Below, one piece after another: positions 12,478 through 22,869 of a DNA stretch of 64,000 nt. The DNA is from Ceriagrion tenellum (Eukaryota > Arthropoda > Insecta > Odonata > Coenagrionidae). The notes beneath the pieces are model-generated. The model ran no database searches and was not told where the DNA came from. It saw only the letters and a list, made by a program, of their open reading frames with translations. A program made the position numbers and the translations under genes. The stretch lies in assembly GCA_963169105.1 (NCBI GenBank), contig OY720641.1, positions 79,931,496 to 79,995,495 of the forward strand, read 5' to 3'. How positions within the stretch are numbered: the first letter of the stretch is position 1; every line of letters starts with the position of its first letter.

Positions 12478-13073
12478 ATAAATGAAACTAGGTTTTGTTA
12501 AGCGAATAATACGAAGGTCCTCGGATGAAAAAGTCAAAGAGAGATGCTACTTCTCTCTGGTTAGGCCCCACCTCGAATACTGCGTGAGCATTTGGGACCA
12601 TGGTCATAAATATTTAACAAAAAAATTAATAAAATTCAAAGAAAAGCAGCCCGTTTCGTTAACAACTGCGACTACCGTACATATAGTGTCTTACAACTTT
12701 TAGAGGGATTTAGGTGGGAGCCCCTGGACACTCGGAGGCTACACACTAGGCTTAGGCTGCTTGAGAAATTCAGAACTAATGTTTTTCAGAGTGTCACAGA
12801 GAATATTATCATGACTCCATACTACATCTCTAGGTCTGACATATGCGATAAAATAAGATAGATACGTTGCCGAACAGATAGGTACAAAAACTCGTACTTT
12901 CCGCGCACAATAATCGACCACAATAAAACCTGAGCCCTATTAATACACTCCCATAATACACGTCACCATTTCACCTCACAAAATCTTATCCCTTGCATCT
13001 TTCACGAATGATGACCTAACACTCTCTACCACACGCCCATGCGTCGGCTCGCAGGCTATCATGTAGATGTAGA
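12478..13073 (+). mobile_element. LINE-B 3' end
   Basis: The plus strand encodes the C-terminus of a Jockey/CR1-like LINE ORF2. It starts with LGFVKRI and continues through RCYFSLVRPHLEYC (12540-12585). A frameshift near 12690 leads into WEPLDTRRL and LRLLEKFRTNVF (about 12715-12790). The 3' UTR ends in ATGTAGATGTAGATG (13059-13073). The copy at 23150-24294 is a longer member on the other strand. This one is 5'-truncated and broken. Confidence 0.92.
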
Positions 13074-14084
13074 TGCTTGTCCTCGTCCCACTACACGCGC
13101 ACCACTTCCGATCGCCGAACCCTACTCTATTTTTCGACCAATTTTCGACCAACCGTGCAATACCTCGACTTATGATGGAGATGAACGTTTTTTATGTGAA
13201 GATGCTGTATAAAAATGTGAAGACGTGGTATTCGTTTACTGCTCTCTCAGAATGGAAAAGGCCATGATGGAAGTCGAAATCGATTATGTCCGGATTTTGA
13301 TGATCTATTGTAGCCGTCAGTGAAGAGGGAAATGTAGTAGGTGGTTATACCCTGTCACTAGATTTCAAAACGTTTAAATTGGGCACTGTGAACGAACGCA
13401 AAATTTCTTCTCGGATTTCTCACGTTAGGTGTGCAAAATTCCGCACGTACCTCTGGGTTTATCACTGTTATTTTGCAAATATGCCGAATTCGGCGTAAAA
13501 GTAAATTTTAAAATGATTCATATAAAAAACACTGGCTTTAGCTATGCCCTTTGGGATACCTTTTCTTTTATTTTTGGATAGGAAAATAATATCAAAATAA
13601 TAAAATCATGATTCACAAATGACTAAAAATTTATTAATTAAATACCTTAGTTAATAACGCAAAAATGTTATTTAAATTTTACGTGTCGCTGTGATGGCGG
13701 ATGCCGTCATGGGTTATGAATGGATATATTTGTGGAAACTAGTATTATTTATCTAATTTCGAGGTGTTTTCGCTCTCTTGTATGCATTATCAAACCTTTC
13801 ACTAAGGACGCTGTGGTGCTGATTGATGACTGATTAGATCCCCATTAAAAGCAAATACCTCAGCTGTTGCCAGCTTATTGCTTTATGGCAAGTATGGACT
13901 ACCTTAAGTTGAGGCATTGAAAAGTGAACACCTTTTTAGCACTGAAGCTTTTTGGGAAGTAGGGGAGTGTGGTGTGCAGAACTGCTGCAAACCAACCTTT
14001 GAATTGATAACCAATTTATGGTGTATTTTCAGCATAATTAATTATGATGTATTCATTTACAAGGAAATGATTCATTCATAGGTG
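13074..14084. other. AT-rich stretch, no feature seen
   Basis: Only short unassigned frames are present. Confidence 0.45.
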
Positions 14085-14430
14085 TCGTTCAATCCTAAGG
14101 ATGGTTGACTGCAGCCCTTCACCCTTCCCTATCTGTTGCCCTTATTTCGTGGTAGCTATTCCTGTGAACTTTTCTCTTTATTTCGTCCATAAATGTATTC
14201 CTGGATCTTCCTCTTGGGGCCTCTACCTCTATTTTACCTTCATTTCTGTCCTTCACGAACCCTTTTTACCTCAGAATGTGTCAAATTCATCTGGTTCTCC
14301 CTTTCTATATGGTATTTAATATAGTCCTCTCTTCCACTCTTCTGTAAACTTCATCATTCTTTATTTTGTCCGTCAATTTTTCATTCAGCATCCTTCTCCA
14401 GCACCAGATTCGAAGGAAATGATTTGATTT
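14085..14430 (-). mobile_element. LINE-D fragment (3' end)
   Basis: On the minus strand this reads as a LINE ORF2 C-terminus: a WCWRRML-like block near 14400, DKIKNDEVYRRVEERT, a basic PRGRSRNTF block, and REGxRAAVNHP close to the end at about 14090. It aligns in order with the plus-strand copies at 18990-19365 and 45590-46085. Several stops interrupt it. Confidence 0.85.
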
Positions 14431-16950
14431 AATATTTTCAGGTATAAAATCAATGCCTCAGATATGATATATCCTTAAGAACTTATGAAAATGAAAGGTT
14501 TATGAATGAAATGGTAGCAAATTTAAAAAAATAAAGATTGAACAATAGTAAAACCTTGGAGCTTTGGTCTGTAGCTCCCGTAAGTGGCATGTTACAGTAA
14601 GAGTTGGGTCCGTTGCTTAGTGCCCCGTTTTCCCTCACCCACAGTGGTCCACACTTGACAGGCGATTCCCTTTGTGTCATTATCCACCCTTTTTCCGTAA
14701 ACACCCCCTTTGCTTTGCACGTTGCACCCTCTTTGTCTCACACGATACACCGTCCCTTCGCGTCTGAAACTTCTCAAACCCTCTTGGTGTCATCGCGAGA
14801 TAAACTCTCTCTATCTCTCATCCCATACCCTGAACATATCCCTGATGCCACCCGCGTGCGCCACGTCCTGGCTTTAGGGATTATCTAATCCCTCTCTTCT
14901 CCAAACTCCCAATACGTTCCGTTTCCCTACCTACAGTCGAAATCGTTCTCTCTTTCGGCACATTCCCGTGTCAATTTCCGCTTTATCTGTCAGCCGCCTC
15001 GCAGAAGCCTTCCTCGTCACAAAACACGCCTTCATCCCGGGAATTCAGTCCTTCCCCCCCTCGAGGGTGCGTGCTCGTTCAGAGAATTGAGTACATACAA
15101 GACGGGGCTTAACGTTTGATTTTATGCCGGAAGAATACTCACTGCCTCCTCGTGACTGACGAGGCAATTTGCCTCCTTCCCGGAGACGGGCACTTTCGTT
15201 TAAGTTCGGTATTATTCCTTTTTCTTATAGATGTGAACTTGTTTATGGGGTGAATGGAGCCACGTGTGATCTTAAAAACTTATTCCATATACGAATTTTC
15301 TTTTGCACTTGCGAATGGAGGACGATGGGGAAGTAATGAGATACTTCAGAGGGTGATCTCGGGGTGGATAGCAATAATAGAATGGAAAATAAGAGGAGAT
15401 TGATTTTAGATGGCATGGAGTAGAAAGGAGTTGCCTATTTGCTGAGCTTATGAGAATCATAATCCATTAGTATTTTGTGAAAAAAGAAGGAACATCTGAA
15501 AAAGAAAAGCAGGTTAATTATTTGCTGAACATTTAGTATTAACAGATATGCTGTAATTATTGAAACATGAATGAATTAGTCTCTCAATCATATGCAAAAC
15601 CTATATGTTGAAGTAAAAGACTGGCAAAATACGACAGTAAAAACTTGTAATTTTTCTTGCTTTGATCATGAGTGTGGTGTTCTACGAATGAAGCAACACA
15701 GATTTCCATCTCATGCTCGTCGGTCTCATCATTTTTAATTGAAGACTACGTTTGTGTGACTGGCTATTGTACGTGGGCGATGCAGTAATTTCCAATATTG
15801 AAGTGAGGTTAGGAATTGGTATGAGGGGAATATTGAAAACACAGAAGCGAGTAGGCAGCCAAATGTAGGCCAAGGACAGTATTAGTACCTAGATGATGAT
15901 GAAGATATGTGGAATTTAAGATGAGACCAAAGACCAAAAAATCAAGTCAAAGATCTGCGCCTACGTTTTGGGATCTATTAAAATGTATACATTTGCAACC
16001 TTAGATGACACCTACAAACTATCGGCTTTACCGCCCAAATTTTGTATCACAAGTTTAAAATTACTGACTATTAAGAAAAGGTTCCCACAAGCAATTATAA
16101 ATCTTACACCAGCATATATTTTCATAAAGAAAATTGAAAATTAATGTACACACATTTGGAAAATGGAGTATATAAATAAGACAGTTATTTGCAATTTAAT
16201 TCAATTTTGAAGCTTTTTTGAGCTAAATACTAATAGAGATGGCAATACGTTCATCGTTTGGGAAAAGAAAGTATTCCACGAAAATAAATCAACATTTTCA
16301 TTTACATTAAACTTAAACATGTCACAATAGGTATAAACATGACACAATAATAGCACTCGCTTGAAAAATGTGTCACTAATTTGTGCTCTGACGATACTTT
16401 CCTCAATGGAATATTTATCGGTGGCTTTTGCTTTTTACACATATGAAACTCATTCTCCAATAATTATGTTTATTCGTTCTTCGGAAAGTAATTAATGATC
16501 GGTGAGAATCTCTCATTTATGTGTAGCAGTTCAGCGATGAGCCATCGTCCTTCGGTTTTAATCTGTTCATTACATTTAACTCTCCCCCTCGCCGTTGATA
16601 TCACGGATTATCAAACTTGGTTTCAGTTGGAAAAGCCCAGCTCTGGTACATAATCCCGCGCTAAGTTTCAGCCAACAAACGGACGGGTGGATACTGTTTC
16701 GGGATAGGAATCAGCCTATGGAGAACGGCGTTTCTATCTTCTGAATCGGACGGCGCACTACTAGGCGGAATTGAACGACACCGCTGGACTCTGTTCTGCT
16801 CATGGATTGCTTTTGTGCAGAACACACGACGATGGAATGACATTCCCAGGAAATTCTGGGGTTCTCGAATCTGATCCAGTGGTAGTCGCGGCCCTCGCAC
16901 GTTTCGTTTGAATGATCTCAAATTTTGTAAAAGTCATTTCGTGGACGTAG
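14431..16950. other. No gene seen; moderately GC-rich part at 14590-15110
   Basis: The 14590-15110 part has a C-rich plus strand and overlapping open frames of up to 94 codons, none recognised. The remainder is AT-rich. A frame at 16661-16921 (minus, 86 codons) has no clear family. The opposite strand there contains a WNDIP-like string reminiscent of LINE ORF2 tails, but this is too short to call. Confidence 0.35.
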
Positions 16951-16956
16951 GTTTAG

Positions 16957-17434
16957 GCCGTGTTCCAATCCGATATTATGCACACTTCGTACCCTTATGT
17001 GCTCTTTTCGATTGTCATTTTCCGGATGTGACGTCGTATAGTGCGGTTCCAATCCGTTAGAGCGCATCATGGCTAGGGCGCTAGTGCACATAGAAAGTAA
17101 GTGTATGCCGATGAGCCCTTTTGCGCCCTAAGAATTTCCCATTCGTGAACAATGCGAATTTCCAATGCGATGTCTTGCGATAAATTACAATTCTGAGTGA
17201 CTAATGGATGTTCTTCTGATATACTAGGGACAGACGAAAGGATAATACAATTCATCGGCCTGCGAAAGAAATACACAGACCAACTTATGGGTCGAGGCGG
17301 TTCTGATATAGTTCCGACATTGGACCCTGGGAGACATTGGCGCTGGCTACCTTAAGAGCAGAAAGTGCGTCAAGTACAGGATAGGGCATAAGGGCGTAAG
17401 TGCATAGGGTGCACCCTACGGATTGGAACACGGC
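16957..17434. mobile_element. 478-bp non-autonomous TIR element
   Basis: The left end GCCGTGTTCCAATCCG (16957-16972) is the exact reverse complement of the right end (17419-17434). Weaker complementarity continues inward, with a CCCTTATG block on each side. The flanks are identical TTTAG pentamers (16952-16956 and 17435-17439), a likely target duplication. The interior has no transposase. Ends of this kind occur in PIF/Harbinger- and hAT-like small elements, and a 5-bp duplication does not decide between them. Confidence 0.9.
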
Positions 17435-17439
17435 TTTAG

Positions 17440-18026
17440 ATAATGCCTTCTTTGGTGATTATTTTGCAATAAGATTTTGAATTTGGTAATAATTTTTATG
17501 CACTGCTAAAAATAGTAATAAGTTTTAGTAGAGTAATTGAGATTATTTTTATTGTCAAAATCATTTCTTCTCAGCTCTTACCCTGCTAATATAAATATGT
17601 AAGTTTTAAGGAACAGGCATGCACTAGGAATCTAACGTTAATGACATAATAACTCACGTTGCGTAAACACCCTCGTATTTTGTTTGTTTGAAACTTCGTA
17701 TACGCATCATTGGTCTACTGCTACTGCGCCTGTCGTTAGTCATATCTTGGCTTAAAAAACGATTTGCCCTGAGAAGTGTGCCCTGTTTAGACCTTTCTTC
17801 AGCCTAATGGATTACTTTTAGTTAACTATTTAACTATATGTTTAGCTGTTTCTTTTTTAGGTCAAAGCTATGGTGCTTTATATAGGCAAGAATAAATATC
17901 GTGTTTATCTAATCCTTAGCTAACTACAAGCAGAGTACATTTATTCATTCTTCATTCTTAAAAACTGGGAGAAGTCCAGATTACCCAGTTATTTACTAGG
18001 TGTGAATATGCTGTGAATGAAAAATT
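17440..18026. other. AT-rich stretch, no feature seen
   Basis: It lies between the 478-bp TIR element and a LINE-A fragment. Nothing was recognised. Confidence 0.45.
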
Positions 18027-18300
18027 TACATACATACATACCCATCACGCCGTTCCCTTCCAGGGTAGGCAGTCAAAATGTTTAACTCATTAATACATAA
18101 TTGTACGCCTAACTCTGCTTCAATAATTTCCTCCATACTGACCTATCCTTGCAAACCTCATTTGCCTCATTTGCCCCCATACACTGTTTCATACACGCCC
18201 TCCTGTTTTAAAAAAATCTAACGTTCCTCCTCCTAAGAATTTCCTCAACCATATTCAACCACAACTTTCTCGGCCTACCGCTACCTATCACACCATTACC
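18027..18300 (-). mobile_element. LINE-A fragment (3' end, short)
   Basis: The CATACATACATA tail at 18027-18040 is followed by the family 3' UTR and, on the minus strand, the C-terminal LINE peptide with the KLWLNMVEEIL-like and basic blocks. It breaks off at about 18300, earlier than the other copies, so it is strongly 5'-truncated. Confidence 0.85.
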
Positions 18301-18989
18301 GATTATAAATGAATCAGCGGGCATGTGCAATATTTTTGCTCGGCAACGCTATTTACTCTCAATTTCCAATACGAGAGCGAACATTTTGGACTCATTTTGG
18401 ATAGGTGTCCTCGGCATCAGTGTGAGGATATCTTCATTTGTTGTCGAAACTGCTAATGTGAGCAGGTACAACCGACGCGGTGAGTGGCCAAAAATTGTAG
18501 AAATCCGAGTGTTATTTTAGCTTTACTACGTATCACTCATGAATAAGAGAAATAAAAAAAACAAGCTGAAATTATTTCAGTACGTGACATGAATTAAGAG
18601 TGCGCAATGAAATTGTAATATATCAATTGGAAAGAGAGATATGTAAAAATACACGTTAACGGCAGAGTGATTCACTACCTGTCACATGTCGTGACTGCGA
18701 GTACGGTTGAATTTAATTTATCAACATTAAGTTTGTGGACGTTGCGGCTGAGTTTTTATAAAAGAGATCACTGTTGCCATTGGGTAAACTATTGTAGCTC
18801 TAATTAGGCACCCACACAACCCCATCACGCGATTTCGTTTCGGGGAAGGCTATGCCTCGGAATTAGATATTGCTATTGAGCCTAGAAAATTTGCTCTCTT
18901 TTTAAAATTTCCTCTATTATGCGAACATCTTTCGATTCTCCTACTTTTAAACGTTACTTCATACTAGCTATATTATTAACGAGAACCCT
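18301..18989. other. No feature seen
   Basis: A 65-codon plus frame (18323-18520) is unassigned. The rest is AT-rich without repeats. Confidence 0.4.
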
Positions 18990-19365
18990 TGTATTTCACC
19001 AACCTATTCAGTGGATCTGAAGCATGTACTATTGGCAAAGCCGACATGAAGGGACTAGAAGCTTTCGAAAACTGTTGCTGCAGGAGGATGCTGAAGATAA
19101 AATGGAAGGAAAAAATAAGAAATGATGAAGTATACTGAAGATTAGAAGAGAAAAGGACCATATGGAACACCATGAAGAAAAGAGGAAACAGATGGATTGG
19201 ACACACCCTGAGACAATATGGTTTGGTGAAAAACATAACTGAAGGCAAATTTGAAAGTCCCCAGAGGAAGACCCAGAAATAAGTTCTATCAGTAGGTAAG
19301 GGAACTAGCATTAGATAGGGAAGGGTGGAGGGCTGCAGTCAACCATTCTTAGAATTGAACGACCA
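18990..19365 (+). mobile_element. LINE-D fragment (3' end)
   Basis: The plus strand reads LFSGSEACTIGKAD, LEAFENCCCRRMLKIKW, EKRTIWNTMKKR, RWIGHTLRQYG and a tail ending CSQPFLELN. The usual order of a LINE ORF2 C-terminus (a YGSETW-like block, then an AFEMW-like block, then a WIGHxLR block) is intact, with stops at about 19137 and 19280. It is the same family as 45590-46085. Confidence 0.9.
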
Positions 19366-19394
19366 GTGATGATGATGAGTCTATCCCTTCATCA

Positions 19395-19620
19395 TTTTCC
19401 CGTGAGTTACGCGGTTACTACTTTCTCTTTCACCGGTAGCTCAGCTATATAGGATCTGTCTCGTTTATAGACCCTCATCCATTCTTTCAAAACGGCTTAA
19501 CGGATGAATTTAACTCCTATCATATATGGCCATTGCTGGATTATTCAACCAACATTCTTTAGTGATCCACTCAATTCTTGCCTTATTCATCTTACTTCGG
19601 CTGCAAATACCTCTCCTTTT
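19395..19620 (-). mobile_element. Old LINE-A fragment
   Basis: Matches to the internal LINE-A region at about 26220-26440 occur in order: the CTCATCCATTCT block, the GGCCATTGCTGGA-like block and the GTGATCCACTCA block. Divergence is much higher than in the other LINE-A copies, and neither family end is present. Confidence 0.6.
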
Positions 19621-19652
19621 ATCCATTATCACTGTATTTATACTACTTTTAA

Positions 19653-19851
19653 GGCCGCTTTACATGGTACATATTATTGCACAAACGAATGTATCATAGA
19701 TTATGCAAGAAAATGAATGGAACAAGAGAAGGTTCTATTTCCATTTCTATTATTGACAATCATACAATATACCGCTTTACAAGGAACAGTTTTCCTCATG
19801 AAGGAATATATACACACGTTTGTACAATAAAATGTACTTCGTAAAGTGGTC
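19653..19851. mobile_element. 199-bp TTAA-flanked TIR element
   Basis: The left end GGCCGCTTTACATGGTAC and the inverted right end GACCACTTTACGAAGTAC match over about 45 bp with few mismatches. TTAA stands at 19649-19652 and at 19852-19855. The interior is non-coding. The ends differ from the 550-bp TTAA family, so this is a second family. It directly follows an old LINE-A fragment. Confidence 0.85.
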
Positions 19852-19855
19852 TTAA

Positions 19856-20305
19856 AGCTTATCCTGGCACATCTAGGTTTCATAGCCATGTGAAAAGTTC
19901 AAGAGGTGTACGTATTTGTAAACCTCTAAAACAGAAGTTATTAGAGCAATGGATTCATGTAATAAACATAAATTTTTACGTACAATATTTACCCCGTAAC
20001 TTTACTTCTCAGACATTATAAATAATAAAAAGTTTTTAAACATATGTATTTACGTTATCCTTACGGATTACTACCCTCATACAGTTTCTTGAACAAGGAA
20101 AAATACTTGGCGGTAAAATTAACGACGTTGGAAAAACAGATGAGGGTTGGTGATGTTGTAATGATATCGTGTTTACTCAGGAGATATACATAATGTAACC
20201 AACTGGAGGTGAAACTTGGAATCGTAGTTTTAGCACTGTTCGATGGACCCAAAAAGCGTTCAGCTTAAAATACAATCGCCGGCATCCAATACTCTCTTCC
20301 CATAG
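19856..20305. other. AT-rich stretch, no feature seen
   Basis: Short unassigned frames only. Confidence 0.4.
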
Positions 20306-20449
20306 TCCACCAATTCCTTCTAAAGAAATTGCCATGAGAAAAAATCGGCCTGGACCGGGAATCGAACCACGGACCTTTGGTTTGCCGGACCAATGCGCAG
20401 ACCACTACGCTATCCAGGCTTCCTAATTCCCATGGCAATTTTTGGTGGA
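20306..20449 (-). repeat. tRNA-like SINE head inside an extended stem
   Basis: Positions 20348-20419 on the minus strand fold as a tRNA. The acceptor strands GCCTGGA and TCCAGGC pair over 7 bp, the D stem is GCGT/GCGC, and the anticodon stem TTGGT/ACCAA has a seven-base loop CCGGCAA. The T arm has one bulged base. The polymerase III boxes are intact: A box TAGCGTAGTGG and B box GGTTCGATTCC. Position 33 is C instead of the near-universal T, so a working tRNA is unlikely. Beyond the acceptor stem, complementarity continues into the flanks, with TCCACCA (20306-20312) against TGGTGGA (20443-20449) and a shared AATTGCCATG block. Confidence 0.8.
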
Positions 20450-20577
20450 TACAAGATAACTAGATCTTAGGCCCTTGCGGTCCATCAAAGATGGCAACGC
20501 AAGGGAGAAGAGGACTTCAAAGAAGCCACAACCAAGAGTCAGTATCCTTCACCAGCACATATGCCGTGCTTAGCCAG

Positions 20578-20634
20578 TTGAAATTCAAACATGGCGGGTG
20601 AATTTTTCATTCACCCGCCATGTTTGAATTTCAA
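20578..20634. repeat. Perfect 26-bp inverted repeat with 5-base loop
   Basis: Arms 20578-20603 and 20609-20634 are perfectly complementary, with TTTTC as the loop. The core of each arm is CATGGCGGGTGAAT or its complement. A perfect hairpin this short-looped is either young or under selection. The stem lacks the bulges typical of a microRNA precursor. Confidence 0.95.
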
Positions 20635-21959
20635 TTCCTTCTAGTTTAGGAATTTTCATGCTTGAACCATCTTCAACCCGCCTACCGAGATTAGTCCCGT
20701 TAATATTTCTAAGGAACTTCATGCGAATGAGTGTAGGGTTCCTGCCTTTGAAAATGCGATGATTTTGCATTTAATTATACCGAAAATAAATCACTATTAA
20801 CGTAAACTTTGTTCTTAATGGCTAAAAATCGACAGCATGTTATGCACGAATAGCGTGTATAACTGTACAATCTAGTTTTATACGCCTTTACGTGGAGCTG
20901 CAGATAGAAATTAAACATTTGTATTTAAGAATGAATTAGTATAGAATTTCTGGATTTGTTTGGAATATTTTGACAAAAATCAACGCATGCCATTTTTCTT
21001 CTTCAATTTTCCCCACCTCAGATGACGTTACCGTTGTAGCAGTCATTTGTCGAACAAATTTCTATGCCATGGCTCAGTGTTCATTAAGATTATTTTTCGT
21101 TGCATATATTTTACCTTTTCATCATCCTGGGATGATTCATTGACCAAACCTGTAACATTTCACGTCGTTGGAGGTCACTTCATTCACGCGGCGCGTGTTC
21201 TGGCGTTAAAGCGTCATCATTGGGTGTCACCGTCACGTTTACGCACCGGAAAATCTGTCACCTCTATAAAATGAAATCGTGCAGTGAAATTTTAAAATGC
21301 TGTCGTATTGATCTCCATGGAAATCCACTGAGTTTTGCGGTGAGCTTTGCATTCTTAAATTAACTCCGGGGTGTTTGCCCAAACTCGATGTGAACGTCGG
21401 TTGCCACAATTAATGCATTCCTCCACCATAGTGTTAAATAATCTGAGCTCTTCCCAGGGTTCTGGTCTTTTATCCTTTCTTTATTGTTGTTATTAATTGA
21501 CAATTGATCCTCCAAAGCAAGAATTACGTGAGGTACAATTGCTAATTATTTAAAGATAAGTATCAAAGTGAGTTAAATAAAATTTGTACAAGTTCATACT
21601 ATTTACAACTTTATTATGATTGAAATCCCTTGTTGTTGGACTAGCACATCTAATGCACGTAACAGAATACAGGAAGAGGAATGCCTTGTGGACCTTACTG
21701 AATCATGGTAAAAAGTGAGTTCTGCCTCCAACGGTTGTATTAAAGGGGAGTGGATTCGTGATCTCCGTCATCCATATTGCGCTATTAGGAACAATTTCGT
21801 GTATGTTATTCTCCATACTATGTCAGTCTTTACTGAAGAAGTGAGTTTATAGGGTAGTAGCTGAGATGTACATTCGTGTATTCTACCAGCTAATCGGTAG
21901 GTTTTTGTAAAGTTTTTATGCTATTCCCCTCACGTCGCACACTGTCGTTATCCCTCCTG
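20635..21959. other. AT-rich stretch, no feature seen
   Basis: Frames at 20585-20770 (minus) and 21047-21274 (plus) are unassigned. The former partly overlaps the hairpin and is probably spurious. Confidence 0.4.
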
Positions 21960-22860
21960 TAGATGATTAAACATTTGTTCTCATATCTTCTTTTGCTAAT
22001 TTTATCTCGAATTCCTATCTATTTCCTTCCTCTTCCTCTCATCCACTGTCTTTTCCCCTCTATTACCCTATTAAACATTCCCTATCCTATAAATACGTCC
22101 TCCATCCATCTCGCATGCATTCTCCTAACCTCCGTCTCTAGCTTCCGCCCCTCTCCATTTAAATCAAATACCTCATTGGTTGTTCTTCTGGCCTCCCTGC
22201 TCACCCTTTCCATCCTTCTTTAAGCCCGTATCTCAAACACCTCCAGTCTGCATGCATTCTCTCTGCATAGCGACCAAGTCTCCGACCCATGCAGCACGAC
22301 ACTTCATATTAGAGTTTTCAACAGGCTATTCGTTATGTCTATTTTCAGACCCCCTTCATCAATGTCCTCCTCTTGGAAAATTCTTCTATAGCCGTGACAA
22401 TCCTACATCCTATTTTCTTGCCACTGAATCCATTCTACTCCAAAATACTATCCAGATACGAAAACTGAACGACTTGCTCCATGTTGTTCCCTCCCACACT
22501 TAAGGCTCGCCTTCTTACTTCTATTGAATGTAACCACTTCCATTTTCTATAGGTTTATCACGGTTCATCAAATGTAACCCCTTGGATTACTCACAAACTA
22601 ATACTCGATCATCTGCAAATCTCACCGACTTTAACGATTCCTCTTATCTACACTCCTACCTACACTTCTCTCCGTGCCTCCCTTTCCGTTTCATCTGAAT
22701 ACATATCAATAACCTATGGCAATACTGGGCGCTCATACCGCCATCACGGCCCATCTTGATTCTTTATCGTCTACCCTAACTTATGGCTTATATGACAATT
22801 GCGAAAGAGAAGTCTGCCCCTCCAACCGACGCTAAATTCGTAAGCACTTATATTTATTTG
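21960..22860 (-). mobile_element. LINE-C copy, 3' half
   Basis: The minus strand carries an FADD catalytic motif (about 22600-22620, in the string RFADDRVLVCE), preceded by a MYSDETEREARREV block equivalent to the region after domain B. HGSETWSLCRENACRLEVFEIRA lies around 22230-22310 in two parts, and then a C-terminus with RRMERVSREARRTTNEVF, RRMHARWMEDV and a basic end. Frameshifts and stops break it into pieces. A second LINE-C copy lies immediately to the right in the same orientation. Confidence 0.88.
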
Positions 22861-22869
22861 CACTCCTCA

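Noticed and set aside
16661..16921. LINE tail from a WNDIP-like string on the plus strand
   Set aside because: Only about five residues match, no further blocks follow, and an 86-codon frame is open on the opposite strand.
20348..20419. Functional tRNA gene (minus strand, apparent GGC anticodon)
   Set aside because: Position 33 is C and the T arm has a bulge, and it sits inside a larger stem. A SINE head or tRNA pseudogene is more likely.
20578..20634. microRNA precursor
   Set aside because: The stem is too short and perfectly paired, with a 5-base loop. Precursors usually show bulges and longer stems.
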